64,000 nucleotides of DNA from Diadophis punctatus similis (taxonomy: Eukaryota > Chordata > Lepidosauria > Squamata > Dipsadidae): positions 41,931-105,930 of the forward strand of contig JALIGW010000286.1 in assembly GCA_023053685.1 (NCBI GenBank). Direction: 5' to 3'. The position numbers were made by a program, and so were the translations under genes. The notes under the pieces were generated by a model. That model ran no database searches. It was not told where the DNA came from and worked only from the letters and a program-made list of their open reading frames with translations. Below are positions 10,921 to 22,339 of this stretch, one piece after another; position 1 is the stretch's first letter, and each line of letters starts with the position of its first letter.

Positions 10921-12576
10921 GGAATCAAAAATCAAGCGAGAATTTGGCTTTCCGGCCTGTGGGGAACAGGAATATGTGTTTCTTTTTCATTTCTGAGGTG
11001 TTTGTCAAAAGTGATGTTTTTGGCTGTATTGAGTCCTAAGGCGAATGCTGTGTTAGACCTTGGGCTAGCTCTTCAGGGTAGGCTCGGAATCGAAAATCAA
11101 GCGAGAATTCGGCTTTCCAGCCTGTGGGGAACAGGAATATGTGTTTCTTTTTCATTTCTGAGGTGTTTGTCAAAAGTGATGTTTTTGGCTGTATTGAGTC
11201 CTAAGGCGAATGCTGTGTTAGACCTTGGGCTAGCTCTTCAGGGTAGGCTCGGAATCGAAAATCAAGCGAGAATTCTGCTTTCCAGCCTGTGGGGAACAGG
11301 AATATGTGTTTCATTTTCATTTCTGAGGTGTTTGTCAAAATTCATGTTTTTTGGCTGTATTGAGTCCTAATGCGAATGCAGTGTTAGACTTTGGGCTAGC
11401 TCTTCAGGGTAGGCTCAGAATCGAAAATCAAGCGAGAATTCGGCTTTCCAGCCCGTGGGGAACAGGAATATGTGTTTCATTTTCATTTCTGAGGTGTTTG
11501 TCAAAAGTGATGTTTTTGGGCTGAATTGAGAAATAAGGCGAATGCTGTGTTAGACCTTGAGCTAGCTCTTCAGGGTAGGCTCGGAATCGAAAATCAAGCG
11601 AGAATTCGGCTTTCCAGCCCATGGGGAACAGGAATACGTGTTTCATTTTCATTTCTGAGGTGTTTGTCAAAAGTGATGTTTTTGGGCTGAATTGAGAAAT
11701 AAGGCGAATGCGGTGTTAGACCTTGGGCTAGCTCTTCAGGGAAAGGTCTGAATCAAAAATCAAGCGAGAATTCGGCTTTCCAGCTCGTGGGGAACAGGAA
11801 TATGTGTTTCATTTTCATTTCTGAGGTGTTTGTCAAAAGTGATGTTTTTGGCTGTATTGAGTCCTAAGGCGAATGCTGTGTTAGACCTTGGGCTAGCTCT
11901 TCAGGGAAAGGTCAGAATCAAAAATCAAGCGAGAATTTGGCTTTCCAGCCTGTGGGGAACAGGAATATGTGTTTCATTTTCATTTCTGAGGTGTTTGTCA
12001 AAAGTCATGTTTTTTGGCTGTATTCAGTCCTAAGGCGAATGCTGTGTTAGACTTTGGGCTAGCTCTTCAGGGTAGGCTCGGAATCGAAAATCAAGCGAGA
12101 ATTCGGCTGTCCAGCCCGTGGGGAACAAGAATATGTGTTTCATTTTCATTTCTGAGGTGTTTGTCAAAAGTGATGTTTTTGGGCTGAATTGAGAAATAAG
12201 GCGAATGCTGTGTTAGACCTTGAGCTAGCTCTTCAGGGTAGCCTCGGAATCGAAAATCAAGCGAGAATTCGGCTTTCCAGCCTGTGGGGAACAGGAATAT
12301 GTGTTTCTTTTTCATTTCTGAGGTGTTTGTCAAAAGTGATGTTTTTGGCTGTATTGAGTCCTAAGGCGAATGCTGTGTTAGACCTTGGGCTAGCTCTTCA
12401 GGGTAGGCTCGGAATCGAAAATCAAGCGAGAATTCGGCTTTCCAGCCCATGGGGAACAGGAATATGTGTTTCTTTTTCATTTCTGAGGTGTTTTTCAAAA
12501 GTGATGTTTTTGGGCTGAATTTAGAAATTAGGCGAATGCTGTGTTAGACCTTGGGCTAGCTCTTCAGGAAAAGGTC
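10921..12576 (+). repeat. Heterogeneous monomer stretch (~10 monomers)
   Basis: Monomers here do not follow an A-B-C-D order. They include mosaics with GTGATG followed by GGCTGTATTGAG, monomers ending CAGGGAAAGGTC at about 11720-11740 and 11900-11915, and private changes. Examples of the latter are GAATTCTGC near 11270, AATACGTG near 11634, GCTCGTGG near 11786 and GGAACAAGAATATG near 12121. CAGGGAAAGGTC is intermediate between the A-leading CAGGAAAAGGTC and the common CAGGGTAGGCTC. The stretch is the least homogenised part of the window and may be older or less often converted. Confidence 0.75.
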
Positions 12577-14562
12577 GGAATCAAAAATCAAGCGAGAATT
12601 TGGCTTTCCGGCCTGTAGGGAACAGGAATATGTGTTTCATTTTCATTTCTGAGGTGTTTGTCAAAAGTCATATTTTTGGCTGCATTGAGTCCTAAGGCGA
12701 ATGCTGTGTTAGACTTTGGGCTAGCTCTTCAGGGTAGGCTCGGAATCGAAAATCAAGCAAGAATTTGGCTTTCCAGCCCGTGGGGAACAGGAATATGTGT
12801 TTCTTTTTCATTTCTGAGGTGTTTGTCAAAAGTGATGTTTTTGGGCTGAATTGAGAAATAAGGCGAATGCTGTGTTAGACCGTGAGCTAGCTCTTCAGGG
12901 TAGGCTCGGAATCGAAAATCAAGCGAGAATTCGGCTTTCCAGCCTGTGGGGAACAGGAATATGTGTTTCATTTTCATTTCTGAGGTGTTTGTCAAAAGTC
13001 ATGTTTTTTGGCTGTATTGAGTCCTAAGGCGAATGCAGTGTTAGACTTTGGGCTAGCTCTTCAGGGTAGGCTCGGAATCGAAAATCAAGCGAGAATTCGG
13101 CTTTCCAGCCCATGGGGAACAGGAATATGTGTTTCATTTTCATATCTGAGGTGTTTGTCAAAAGTCATGTTTTTTTGCTGTATTGAGTCCTAAGGCGAAT
13201 GCAGTTAGACTTTGGGCTAGCTCTTCAGGGTAGGCTCAGAATCGAAAATCAAGCGAGAATTCGGCTTTCCAGCCCGTGGGGAACAGGAATATGTGTTTCT
13301 TTTTCATTTCTGAGGTGTTTTCCAAAAGTGATGTTTTTGGGCTGAATTTAGAAATTAGGCGAATGCTGTGTTAGACCTTGGGCTAGCTCTTCAGGAAAAG
13401 GTCGGAATCAAAAATCAAGCGAGAATTCGGCTTTCCAGCCCGTGGGGAACAGGAATATGTGTTTCTTTTTCATTTCTGAGGTGTTTTCCAAAAGTGATGT
13501 TTTTGGGCTGAATTTAGAAATTAGGCGAATGCTGTGTTAGACCTTGGGCTAGCTCTTCAGGAAAAGGTCGGAATCAAAAATCAAGCGAGAATTTGGCTTT
13601 CCGGCCTGTAGGGAACAGGAATATGTGTTTCATTTTCATTTCTGAGGTGTTTGTCAAAAGTCATATTTTTGGCTGCATTGAGTCCTAAGGCGAATGCTGT
13701 GTTAGACTTTGGGCTAGCTCTTCAGGGTAGGCTCGGAATCGAAAATCAAGCAAGAATTTGGCTTTCCAGCCCGTGGGGAACAGGAATATGTGTTTCTTTT
13801 TCATTTCTGAGGTGTTTGTCAAAAGTGATGTTTTTGGGCTGAATTGAGAAATAAGGCGAATGCTGTGTTAGACCGTGAGCTAGCTCTTCAGGGTAGGCTC
13901 GGAATCGAAAATCAAGCGAGAATTCGGCTTTCCAGCCTGTGGGGAACAGGAATATGTGTTTCATTTTCATTTCTGAGGTGTTTGTCAAAAGTCATGTTTT
14001 TTGGCTGTATTGAGTCCTAAGGCGAATGCAGTGTTAGACTTTGGGCTAGCTCTTCAGGGTAGGCTCGGAATCGAAAATCAAGCGAGAATTCGGCTTTCCA
14101 GCCCATGGGGAACAGGAATATGTGTTTCATTTTCATATCTGAGGTGTTTGTCAAAAGTCATGTTTTTTTGCTGTATTGAGTCCTAAGGCGAATGCAGTTA
14201 GACTTTGGGCTAGCTCTTCAGGGTAGGCTCAGAATCGAAAATCAAGCGAGAATTCGGCTTTCCAGCCCGTGGGGAACAGGAATATGTGTTTCTTTTTCAT
14301 TTCTGAGGTGTTTTCCAAAAGTGATGTTTTTGGGCTGAATTTAGAAATTAGGCGAATGCTGTGTTAGACCTTGGGCTAGCTCTTCAGGAAAAGGTCGGAA
14401 TCAAAAATCAAGCGAGAATTCGGCTTTCCAGCCCGTGGGGAACAGGAATATGTGTTTCTTTTTCATTTCTGAGGTGTTTTCCAAAAGTGATGTTTTTGGG
14501 CTGAATTTAGAAATTAGGCGAATGCTGTGTTAGACCTTGGGCTAGCTCTTCAGGAAAAGGTC
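12577..14562 (+). repeat. Two tandem copies of a 993-bp 6-mer HOR (A B Ct C* D' D')
   Basis: The units at 12577-13569 and 13570-14562 share rare markers exactly 993 bp apart. These are GCCTGTAGGG (12611 and 13604), GGCTGCATTGAG in A, and a run of seven T followed by GCTG in C*. The shared private changes show one recent tandem duplication. A further D' follows at 14563, then E at 14729. Confidence 0.88.
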
Positions 14563-14728
14563 GGAATCAAAAATCAAGCGAGAATTTGGCTTTCCAGCCT
14601 GTGGGGAACAGGAATATGTGTTTCTTTTTCATTTCTGAGGTGTTTTCCAAAAGTGATGTTTTTGGGCTGAATTTAGAAATTAGGCGAATGCTGTGTTAGA
14701 CCTTGGGCTAGCTCTTCAGGAAAAGGTC

Positions 14729-14894
14729 GGAATCAAAAATCAAGCGAGAATTTGGCTTTCCGGCCTGTGGGGAACAGGAATATGTGTTTCTTTTTCATTT
14801 CTGAGGTGTTTGTCAAAAGTGATGTTTTTGGACTGAATTGAATCCTGAGGCGAATGCCGTGTTAGACTTTGGGCTAGCTCTTCAGGGTAGGTTC
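14729..14894 (+). repeat. Monomer type E (mosaic box)
   Basis: The front is A-like (GGAATCAAAAATC, GAATTTGG, CCGGCCTGTGG) but with TTTCTTTTTC. The box reads GGACTGAATTGAATCCTGAGG across its middle and end, with a D/B-like first half and an A/C-like second half. GCCGTGTTAGAC and GGTAGGTTCGG follow. E recurs at about 18532, 20023, 23501, 25650 and 28961. The last two have GAATGGCG in place of GAATGCCG. Confidence 0.78.
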
Positions 14895-15720
14895 GGAATC
14901 GAAAATCAAGCGAGAATTCGGCTTTCCAGCCTGTGGGGAACAGGAATATGTGTTTCATTTTCATTTCTGAGGTGTTTGTCAAAAGTCATGTTTTTTGGCT
15001 GTATTCAGTCCTAAGGCGAATGCTGTGTTAGACCTTGAGCTAGCTCTTCAGGGTAGGCTCGGAATCGAAAATCAAGCGAGAATTCGGCTTTCCAGCCTGT
15101 GGGGAACAGGAATATGTGTTTCTTTTTCATTTCTGAGGTGTTTGTCAAAAGTGATGTTTTTGGCTGTATTGAGTCCTAAGGCGAATGCTGTGTTAGACCT
15201 TGGGCTAGCTCTTCAGGGTAGGCTCGGAATCGAAAATCAAGCGAGAATTCGGCTTTCCAGCCTGTGGGGAACAGGAATATGTGTTTCATTTTCATTTCTG
15301 AGGTGTTTGTCAAAAGTCATATTTTTGGCTGTATTGAGTCCTAAGGCGAATGCAGTGTTAGACTTTGGGCTAGCTCTTCAGGGTAGGCTCGGAATCGAAA
15401 ATCAAGCGAGAATTCGGCTTTCCAGCCCATGGGGAACAGGAATATGTGTTTCATTTTCATTTCTGAGGTGTTTGTCAAAAGTCATGTTTTTTGGCTGTAT
15501 TGAGTCCTAAGGCGAATGCAGTTAGACTTTGGGCTAGCTCTTCAGGGTAGGCTCAGAATCGAAAATCAAGCGAGAATTCGGCTTTCCAGCCCGTGGGGAA
15601 CAGGAATATGTGTTTCTTTTTCATTTCTGAAGTGTTTTTCAAAAGTGATGTTTTTGGGCTGAATTTAGAAATTAGGCGAATGCTGTGTTAGACCTTGGGC
15701 TAGCTCTTCAGGAAAAGTTC

Positions 15721-17538
15721 GGAATCAAAAATCAAGCGAGAATTTGGCTTTCCGGCCTGTGGGGAACAGGAATATGTGTTTCATTTTCATTTCTGAGGTG
15801 TTTGTCAAAAGTCATATTTTTGGCTGTATTGAGTCCTAAGGCGAATGCTGTGTTAGACTTTGGGCTAGCTCTCCAGGGTAGGCTCGGAATCGAAAATCAA
15901 GCAAGAATTTGGCTTTCCAGCCCGTGGGGAACAGGAATATGTGTTTCTTTTTCATTTCTGAGGTGTTTGTCAAAAGTGATGTTTTTGGGCTGAATTGAGA
16001 AATAAGGCGAATGCTGTGTTAGACCGTGAGCTAGCTCTTCAGGGTAGGCTCGGAATCGAAAATCAAGCGAGAATTCGGCTTTCCAGCCCATGGGGAACAG
16101 GAATATGTGTTTCATTTTCATATCTGAGGTGTTTGTCAAAAGTCATGTTTTTTGGCTGTATTGAGTCCTAAGGCGAATGCAGTTAGACTTTGGGCTAGCT
16201 CTTCAGGGTAGGCTCAGAATCGAAAATCAAGCGAGAATTCGGCTTTCCAGCCTGTGGGGAACAGGAATATGTGTTTCTTTTTCATTTCTGAGGTGTTTTC
16301 CAAAAGTGATGTTTTTGGGCTGAATTTAGAAATTAGGCGAATGCTGTGTTAGACCTTGGGCTAGCTCTTCAGGAAAAGGTCGGAATCAAAAATCAAGCGA
16401 GAATTCGGCTTTCCAGCCCGTGGGGAACAGGAATATGTGTTTCTTTTTCATTTCTGAGGTGTTTTCCAAAAGTGATGTTTTTGGGCTGAATTTAGAAATT
16501 AGGCGAATGCTGTGTTAGACCTTGGGCTAGCTCTTCAGGAAAAGGTCGGAATCAAAAATCAAGCGAGAATTTGGCTTTCCAGCCTGTGGGGAACAGGAAT
16601 ATGTGTTTCTTTTTCATTTCTGAGGTGTTTTCCAAAAGTGATGTTTTTGGGCTGAATTTAGAAATTAGGCGAATGCTGTGTTAGACCTTGGGCTAGCTCT
16701 TCAGGAAAAGGTCGGAATCAAAAATCAAGCGAGAATTTGGCTTTCCGGCCTGTGGGGAACAGGAATATGTGTTTCTTTTTCATTTCTGAGGTGTTTGTCA
16801 AAAGTGATGTTTTTGGCTGTATTGAGTCCTAAGGCGAATGCTGTGTTAGACCTTGGGCTAGCTCTTCAGGGTAGGCTCGGAATCGAAAATCAAGCGAGAA
16901 TTCGGCTTTCCAGCCTGTGGGGAACAGGAATATGTGTTTCTTTTTCATTTCTGAGGTGTTTGTCAAAAGTGATGTTTTTGGCTGTATTGAGTCCTAAGGC
17001 GAATGCTGTGTTAGACCTTGGGCTAGCTCTTCAGGGTAGGCTCGGAATCGAAAATCAAGCGAGAATTCGGCTTTCCAGCCTGTGGGGAACAGGAATATGT
17101 GTTTCATTTTCATTTCTGAGGTGTTTGTCAAAAGTCATATTTTTGGCTGTATTGAGTCCTAAGGCGAATGCAGTGTTAGACTTTGGGCTAGCTCTTCAGG
17201 GTAGGCTCGGAATCGAAAATCAAGCGAGAATTCGGCTTTCCAGCCCATGGGGAACAGGAATATGTGTTTCATTTTCATTTCTGAGGTGTTTGTCAAAAGT
17301 CATGTTTTTTGGCTGTATTGAGTCCTAAGGCGAATGCAGTTAGACTTTGGGCTAGCTCTTCAGGGTAGGCTCAGAATCGAAAATCAAGCGAGAATTCGGC
17401 TTTCCAGCCCGTGGGGAACAGGAATATGTGTTTCTTTTTCATTTCTGAAGTGTTTTTCAAAAGTGATGTTTTTGGGCTGAATTTAGAAATTAGGCGAATG
17501 CTGTGTTAGACCTTGGGCTAGCTCTTCAGGAAAAGGTC
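15721..17538 (+). repeat. 11-mer HOR unit (1818 bp)
   Basis: The order is A B C* D' D' D' G G2 H C D, with monomers at 15721, 15886, 16052, 16216, 16382, 16548, 16714, 16879, 17044, 17209 and 17373. G and G2 have GTGATGTTTTTGGCTG, which joins the B/D start of the box to its A/C end. H has CATATTTTTGG with GCAGTGTTAGAC. The first eight monomers match 9928-11250, including the shared markers AAAAGTTCGG and CTCTCCAGGG, at a shift of 5793 bp. Confidence 0.82.
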
Positions 17539-20520
17539 GGAATCAAAAATCAAGCGAGAATTTGGCTTTCCGGCCTGTGGGGAACAGGAATATGTGTTTC
17601 ATTTTCATTTCTGAGGTGTTTGTCAAAAGTCATATTTTTGGCTGTATTGAGTCCTAAGGCGAATGCTGTGTTAGACTTTGGGCTAGCTCTTCAGGGTAGG
17701 CTCGGAATCGAAAATCAAGCAAGAATTTGGCTTTCCAGCCCGTGGGGAACAGGAATATGTGTTTCTTTTTCATTTCTGAGGTGTTTGTCAAAAGTGATGT
17801 TTTTGGGCTGTATTCAGTCCTAAAGCGAATGCAGTGTTAGACTTTGGGCTAGCTCTTCAGGGTAGGCTCGGAATCGAAAATCAAGCGAGAATTCGGCTTT
17901 CCAGCCCATGGGGAACAGGAATATGTGTTTCATTTTCATATCTGAGGTGTTTGTCAAAAGTCATGTTTTTTGGCTGTATTGAGTCCTAAGGCGAATGCAG
18001 TTAGACTTTGGGCTAGCTCTTCAGGGTAGGCTCAGAATCGAAAATCAAGCGAGAATTCGGCTTTCCAGCCTGTGGGGAACAGGAATATGTGTTTCTTTTT
18101 CATTTCTGAGGTGTTTTCCAAAAGTGATGTTTTTGGGCTGAATTTAGAAATTAGGCGAATGCTGTGTTAGACCTTGGGCTAGCTCTTCAGGAAAAGGTCG
18201 GAATCAAAAATCAAGCGAGAATTCGGCTTTCCAGCCCGTGGGGAACAGGAATATGTGTTTCTTTTTCATTTCTGAGGTGTTTTCCAAAAGTGATGTTTTT
18301 GGGCTGAATTTAGAAATTAGGCGAATGCTGTGTTAGACCTTGGGCTAGCTCTTCAGGAAAAGGTCGGAATCAAAAATCAAGCGAGAATTTGGCTTTCCAG
18401 CCTGTGGGGAACAGGAATATGTGTTTCTTTTTCATTTCTGAGGTGTTTTCCAAAAGTGATGTTTTTGGGCTGAATTTTGAAATTAGGCGAATGCTGTGTT
18501 AGACCTTGGGCTAGCTCTTCAGGAAAAGGTCGGAATCAAAAATCAAGCGAGAATTTGGCTTTCCGGCCTGTGGGGAACAGGAATATGTGTTTCTTTTTCA
18601 TTTCTGAGGTGTTTGTCAAAAGTGATGTTTTTGGACTGAATTGAATCCTGAGGCGAATGCCGTGTTAGACTTTGGGCTAGCTCTTCAGGGTAGGTTCGGA
18701 ATCGAAAATCAAGCGAGAATTCGGCTTTCCAGCCCGTGGGGAACAGGAATATGTGTTTCATTTTCATTTCTGAGGTGTTTGTCAAAAGTCATGTTTTTTG
18801 GCTGTATTCAGTTCTAAGGCGAATGCTGTGTTAGACCTTGAGCAAGCTCTTCAGGGTAGGCTCGGAATCGAAAATCAAGCGAGAATTCGGCTTTCCAGCC
18901 CGTGGGGAACAGGAATATGTGTTTCTTTTTCATTTCTGAAGTGTTTTTCAAAAGTGATGTTTTTGGGCTGAATTTAGAAATTAGGCGAATGCTGTGTTAG
19001 ACCTTGGGCTAGCTCTTCAGGAAAAGGTCGGAATCAAAAATCAAGCGAGAATTTGGCTTTCCGGCCTGTGGGGAACAGGAATATGTGTTTCATTTTCATT
19101 TCTGAGGTGTTTGTCAAAAGTCATATTTTTGGCTGTATTGAGTCCTAAGGCGAATGCTGTGTTAGACTTTGGGCTAGCTCTTCAGGGTAGGCTCGGAATC
19201 GAAAATCAAGCAAGAATTTGGCTTTCCAGCCCGTGGGGAACAGGAATATGTGTTTCTTTTTCATTTCTGAGGTGTTTGTCAAAAGTGATGTTTTTGGGCT
19301 GTATTCAGTCCTAAAGCGAATGCAGTGTTAGACTTTGGGCTAGCTCTTCAGGGTAGGCTCGGAATCGAAAATCAAGCGAGAATTCGGCTTTCCAGCCCAT
19401 GGGGAACAGGAATATGTGTTTCATTTTCATATCTGAGGTGTTTGTCAAAAGTCATGTTTTTTGGCTGTATTGAGTCCTAAGGCGAATGCAGTTAGACTTT
19501 GGGCTAGCTCTTCAGGGTAGGCTCAGAATCGAAAATCAAGCGAGAATTCGGCTTTCCAGCCTGTGGGGAACAGGAATATGTGTTTCTTTTTCATTTCTGA
19601 GGTGTTTTCCAAAAGTGATGTTTTTGGGCTGAATTTAGAAATTAGGCGAATGCTGTGTTAGACCTTGGGCTAGCTCTTCAGGAAAAGGTCGGAATCAAAA
19701 ATCAAGCGAGAATTCGGCTTTCCAGCCCGTGGGGAACAGGAATATGTGTTTCTTTTTCATTTCTGAGGTGTTTTCCAAAAGTGATGTTTTTGGGCTGAAT
19801 TTAGAAATTAGGCGAATGCTGTGTTAGACCTTGGGCTAGCTCTTCAGGAAAAGGTCGGAATCAAAAATCAAGCGAGAATTTGGCTTTCCAGCCTGTGGGG
19901 AACAGGAATATGTGTTTCTTTTTCATTTCTGAGGTGTTTTCCAAAAGTGATGTTTTTGGGCTGAATTTTGAAATTAGGCGAATGCTGTGTTAGACCTTGG
20001 GCTAGCTCTTCAGGAAAAGGTCGGAATCAAAAATCAAGCGAGAATTTGGCTTTCCGGCCTGTGGGGAACAGGAATATGTGTTTCTTTTTCATTTCTGAGG
20101 TGTTTGTCAAAAGTGATGTTTTTGGACTGAATTGAATCCTGAGGCGAATGCCGTGTTAGACTTTGGGCTAGCTCTTCAGGGTAGGTTCGGAATCGAAAAT
20201 CAAGCGAGAATTCGGCTTTCCAGCCCGTGGGGAACAGGAATATGTGTTTCATTTTCATTTCTGAGGTGTTTGTCAAAAGTCATGTTTTTTGGCTGTATTC
20301 AGTCCTAAGGCGAATGCTGTGTTAGACCTTGAGCAAGCTCTTCAGGGTAGGCTCGGAATCGAAAATCAAGCGAGAATTCGGCTTTCCAGCCCGTGGGGAA
20401 CAGGAATATGTGTTTCTTTTTCATTTCTGAAGTGTTTTTCAAAAGTGATGTTTTTGGGCTGAATTTAGAAATTAGGCGAATGCTGTGTTAGACCTTGGGC
20501 TAGCTCTTCAGGAAAAGGTC
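17539..20520 (+). repeat. Two full copies of a 1491-bp 9-mer HOR
   Basis: The units at 17539-19029 and 19030-20520 are nearly identical. The order is A, B/Ct chimera, C*, D', D', D', E, F, D. Shared diagnostics include GTATTCAGTCCTAAAGCG in the B/Ct chimera, GAATTTTGAAATTAGG in the third D', GAGCAAGCTC in F (loss of the NheI site) and TCTGAAGTG in the closing D. One visible difference is CAGTTCTAAGG at about 18809 versus CAGTCCTAAGG in the next copy. Confidence 0.9.
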
Positions 20521-22339
20521 GGAATCAAAAATCAAGCGAGAATTTGGCTTTCCGGCCTGTGGGGAACAGGAATATGTGTTTCATTTTCATTTCTGAGGTG
20601 TTTGTCAAAAGTCATATTTTTGGCTGTATTGAGTCCTAAGGCGAATGCTGTGTTAGACTTTGGGCTAGCTCTTCAGGGTAGGCTCGGAATCGAAAATCAA
20701 GCAAGAATTTGGCTTTCCAGCCCGTGGGGAACAGGAATATGTGTTTCTTTTTCATTTCTGAGGTGTTTGTCAAAAGTGATGTTTTTGGGCTGTATTCAGT
20801 CCTAAAGCGAATGCAGTGTTAGACTTTGGGCTAGCTCTTCAGGGTAGGCTCGGAATCGAAAATCAAGCGAGAATTCGGCTTTCCAGCCCATGGGGAACAG
20901 GAATATGTGTTTCATTTTCATATCTGAGGTGTTTGTCAAAAGTCATGTTTTTTGGCTGTATTGAGTCCTAAGGCGAATGCAGTTAGACGTTGGGCTAGCT
21001 CTTCAGGGTAGGCTCAGAATCGAAAATCAAGCAAGAATTCGGCTTTCCAGCCTGTGGGGAACAGGAATATGTGTTTCTTTTTCATTTCTGAGGTGTTTTC
21101 CAAAAGTGATGTTTTTGGGCTGAATTTAGAAATTAGGCGAATGCTGTGTTAGACCTTGGGCTAGCTCTTCAGGAAAAGGTCGGAATCAAAAATCAAGCGA
21201 GAATTCGGCTTTCCAGCCCGTGGGGAACAGGAATATGTGTTTCTTTTTCATTTCTGAGGTGTTTTCCAAAAGTGATGTTTTTGGGCTGAATTTAGAAATT
21301 AGGCGAATGCTGTGTTAGACCTTGGGCTAGCTCTTCAGGAAAAGGTCGGAATCAAAAATCAAGCGAGAATTTGGCTTTCCAGCCTGTGGGGAACAGGAAT
21401 ATGTGTTTCTTTTTCATTTCTGAGGTGTTTTCCAAAAGTGATGTTTTTGGGCTGAATTTTGAAATTAGGCGAATGCTGTGTTAGACCTTGGGCTAGCTCT
21501 TTAGGAAAAGGTCGGAATCAAAAATCAAGCGAGAATTTGGCTTTCCGGCCTGTGGGGAACAGGAATATGTGTTTCTTTTTCATTTCTGAGGTGTTTGTCA
21601 AAAGTCATGTTTTTTGGCTGTATTCAGTCCTAAGGCGAATGCTGTGTTAGACCTTGAGCAAGCTCTTCAGGGTAGTCTCGGAATCGAAAATCAAGCGAGA
21701 ATTCGGCTTTCCAGCCTGTGGGGAACAGGAATATGTGTTTCTTTTTCATTTCTGAGGTGTTTGTCAAAAGTGATGTTTTTGGCTGTATTGAGTCCTAAGG
21801 CGAATGCTGTGTTAGACCTTGGGCTAGCTCTTCAGGGTAGGCTCGGAATCGAAAATCAAGCGAGAATTCGGCTTTCCAGCCTGTGGGGAACAGGAATATG
21901 TGTTTCATTTTCATTTCTGAGGTGTTTGTCAAAAGTCATATTTTTGGCTGTATTGAGTCCTAAGGCGAATGCAGTGTTAGACTTTGGGCTAGCTCTTCAG
22001 GGTAGGCTCGGAATCGAAAATCAAGCGAGAATTCGGCTTTCCAGCCCATGGGGAACAGGAATATGTGTTTCATTTTCATTTCTGAGGTGTTTGTCAAAAG
22101 TCATGTTTTTTGGCTGTATTGAGTCCTAAGGCGAATGCAGTTAGACTTTGGGCTAGCTCTTCAGGGTAGGCTCAGAATCGAAAATCAAGCGAGAATTCGG
22201 CTTTCCAGCCCGTGGGGAACAGGAATATGTGTTTCTTTTTCATTTCTGAAGTGTTTTTCAAAAGTGATGTTTTTGGGCTGAATTTAGAAATTAGGCGAAT
22301 GCTGTGTTAGACCTTGGGCTAGCTCTTCAGGAAAAGGTC
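20521..22339 (+). repeat. Third 9-mer copy switching into an 11-mer tail (1819 bp)
   Basis: From 20521 to 21513 the sequence follows the 1491-bp unit. The monomer at 21514-21679 then starts as E and finishes as F (CATGTTTTTTGGCTG, GTATTCAGTCC, GAGCAAGCTC), so one monomer is lost. The rest (21680-22339) is G2, H, C and D(GAAGTG), as in the 11-mer and 13-mer units. Private changes include GACGTTGGGC near 20988 and CTTTAGGAAAAGG near 21499. Confidence 0.82.

Noticed and set aside
14880..14900. RNA polymerase III B-box-like sequence (GGTTCGGAATC, and GGTCGGAATC in A monomers)
   Set aside because: It has an extra G compared with GGTTCGAATC, no A box sits upstream at usual spacing, and T runs within the monomer would stop transcription. 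The similarity is probably chance.
16678..17328. Open reading frames across the array (mostly 61-113 codons, up to 216 codons here) on the plus strand, and 80-codon frames on the minus strand
   Set aside because: They start at GTG or TTG within the repeat, are equally open on both strands, repeat the same few peptides, and are broken wherever a 164- or 166-bp monomer shifts the frame. The 661- and 827-bp HOR lengths are not multiples of three. No ribosome-binding context, codon bias or domain is evident.
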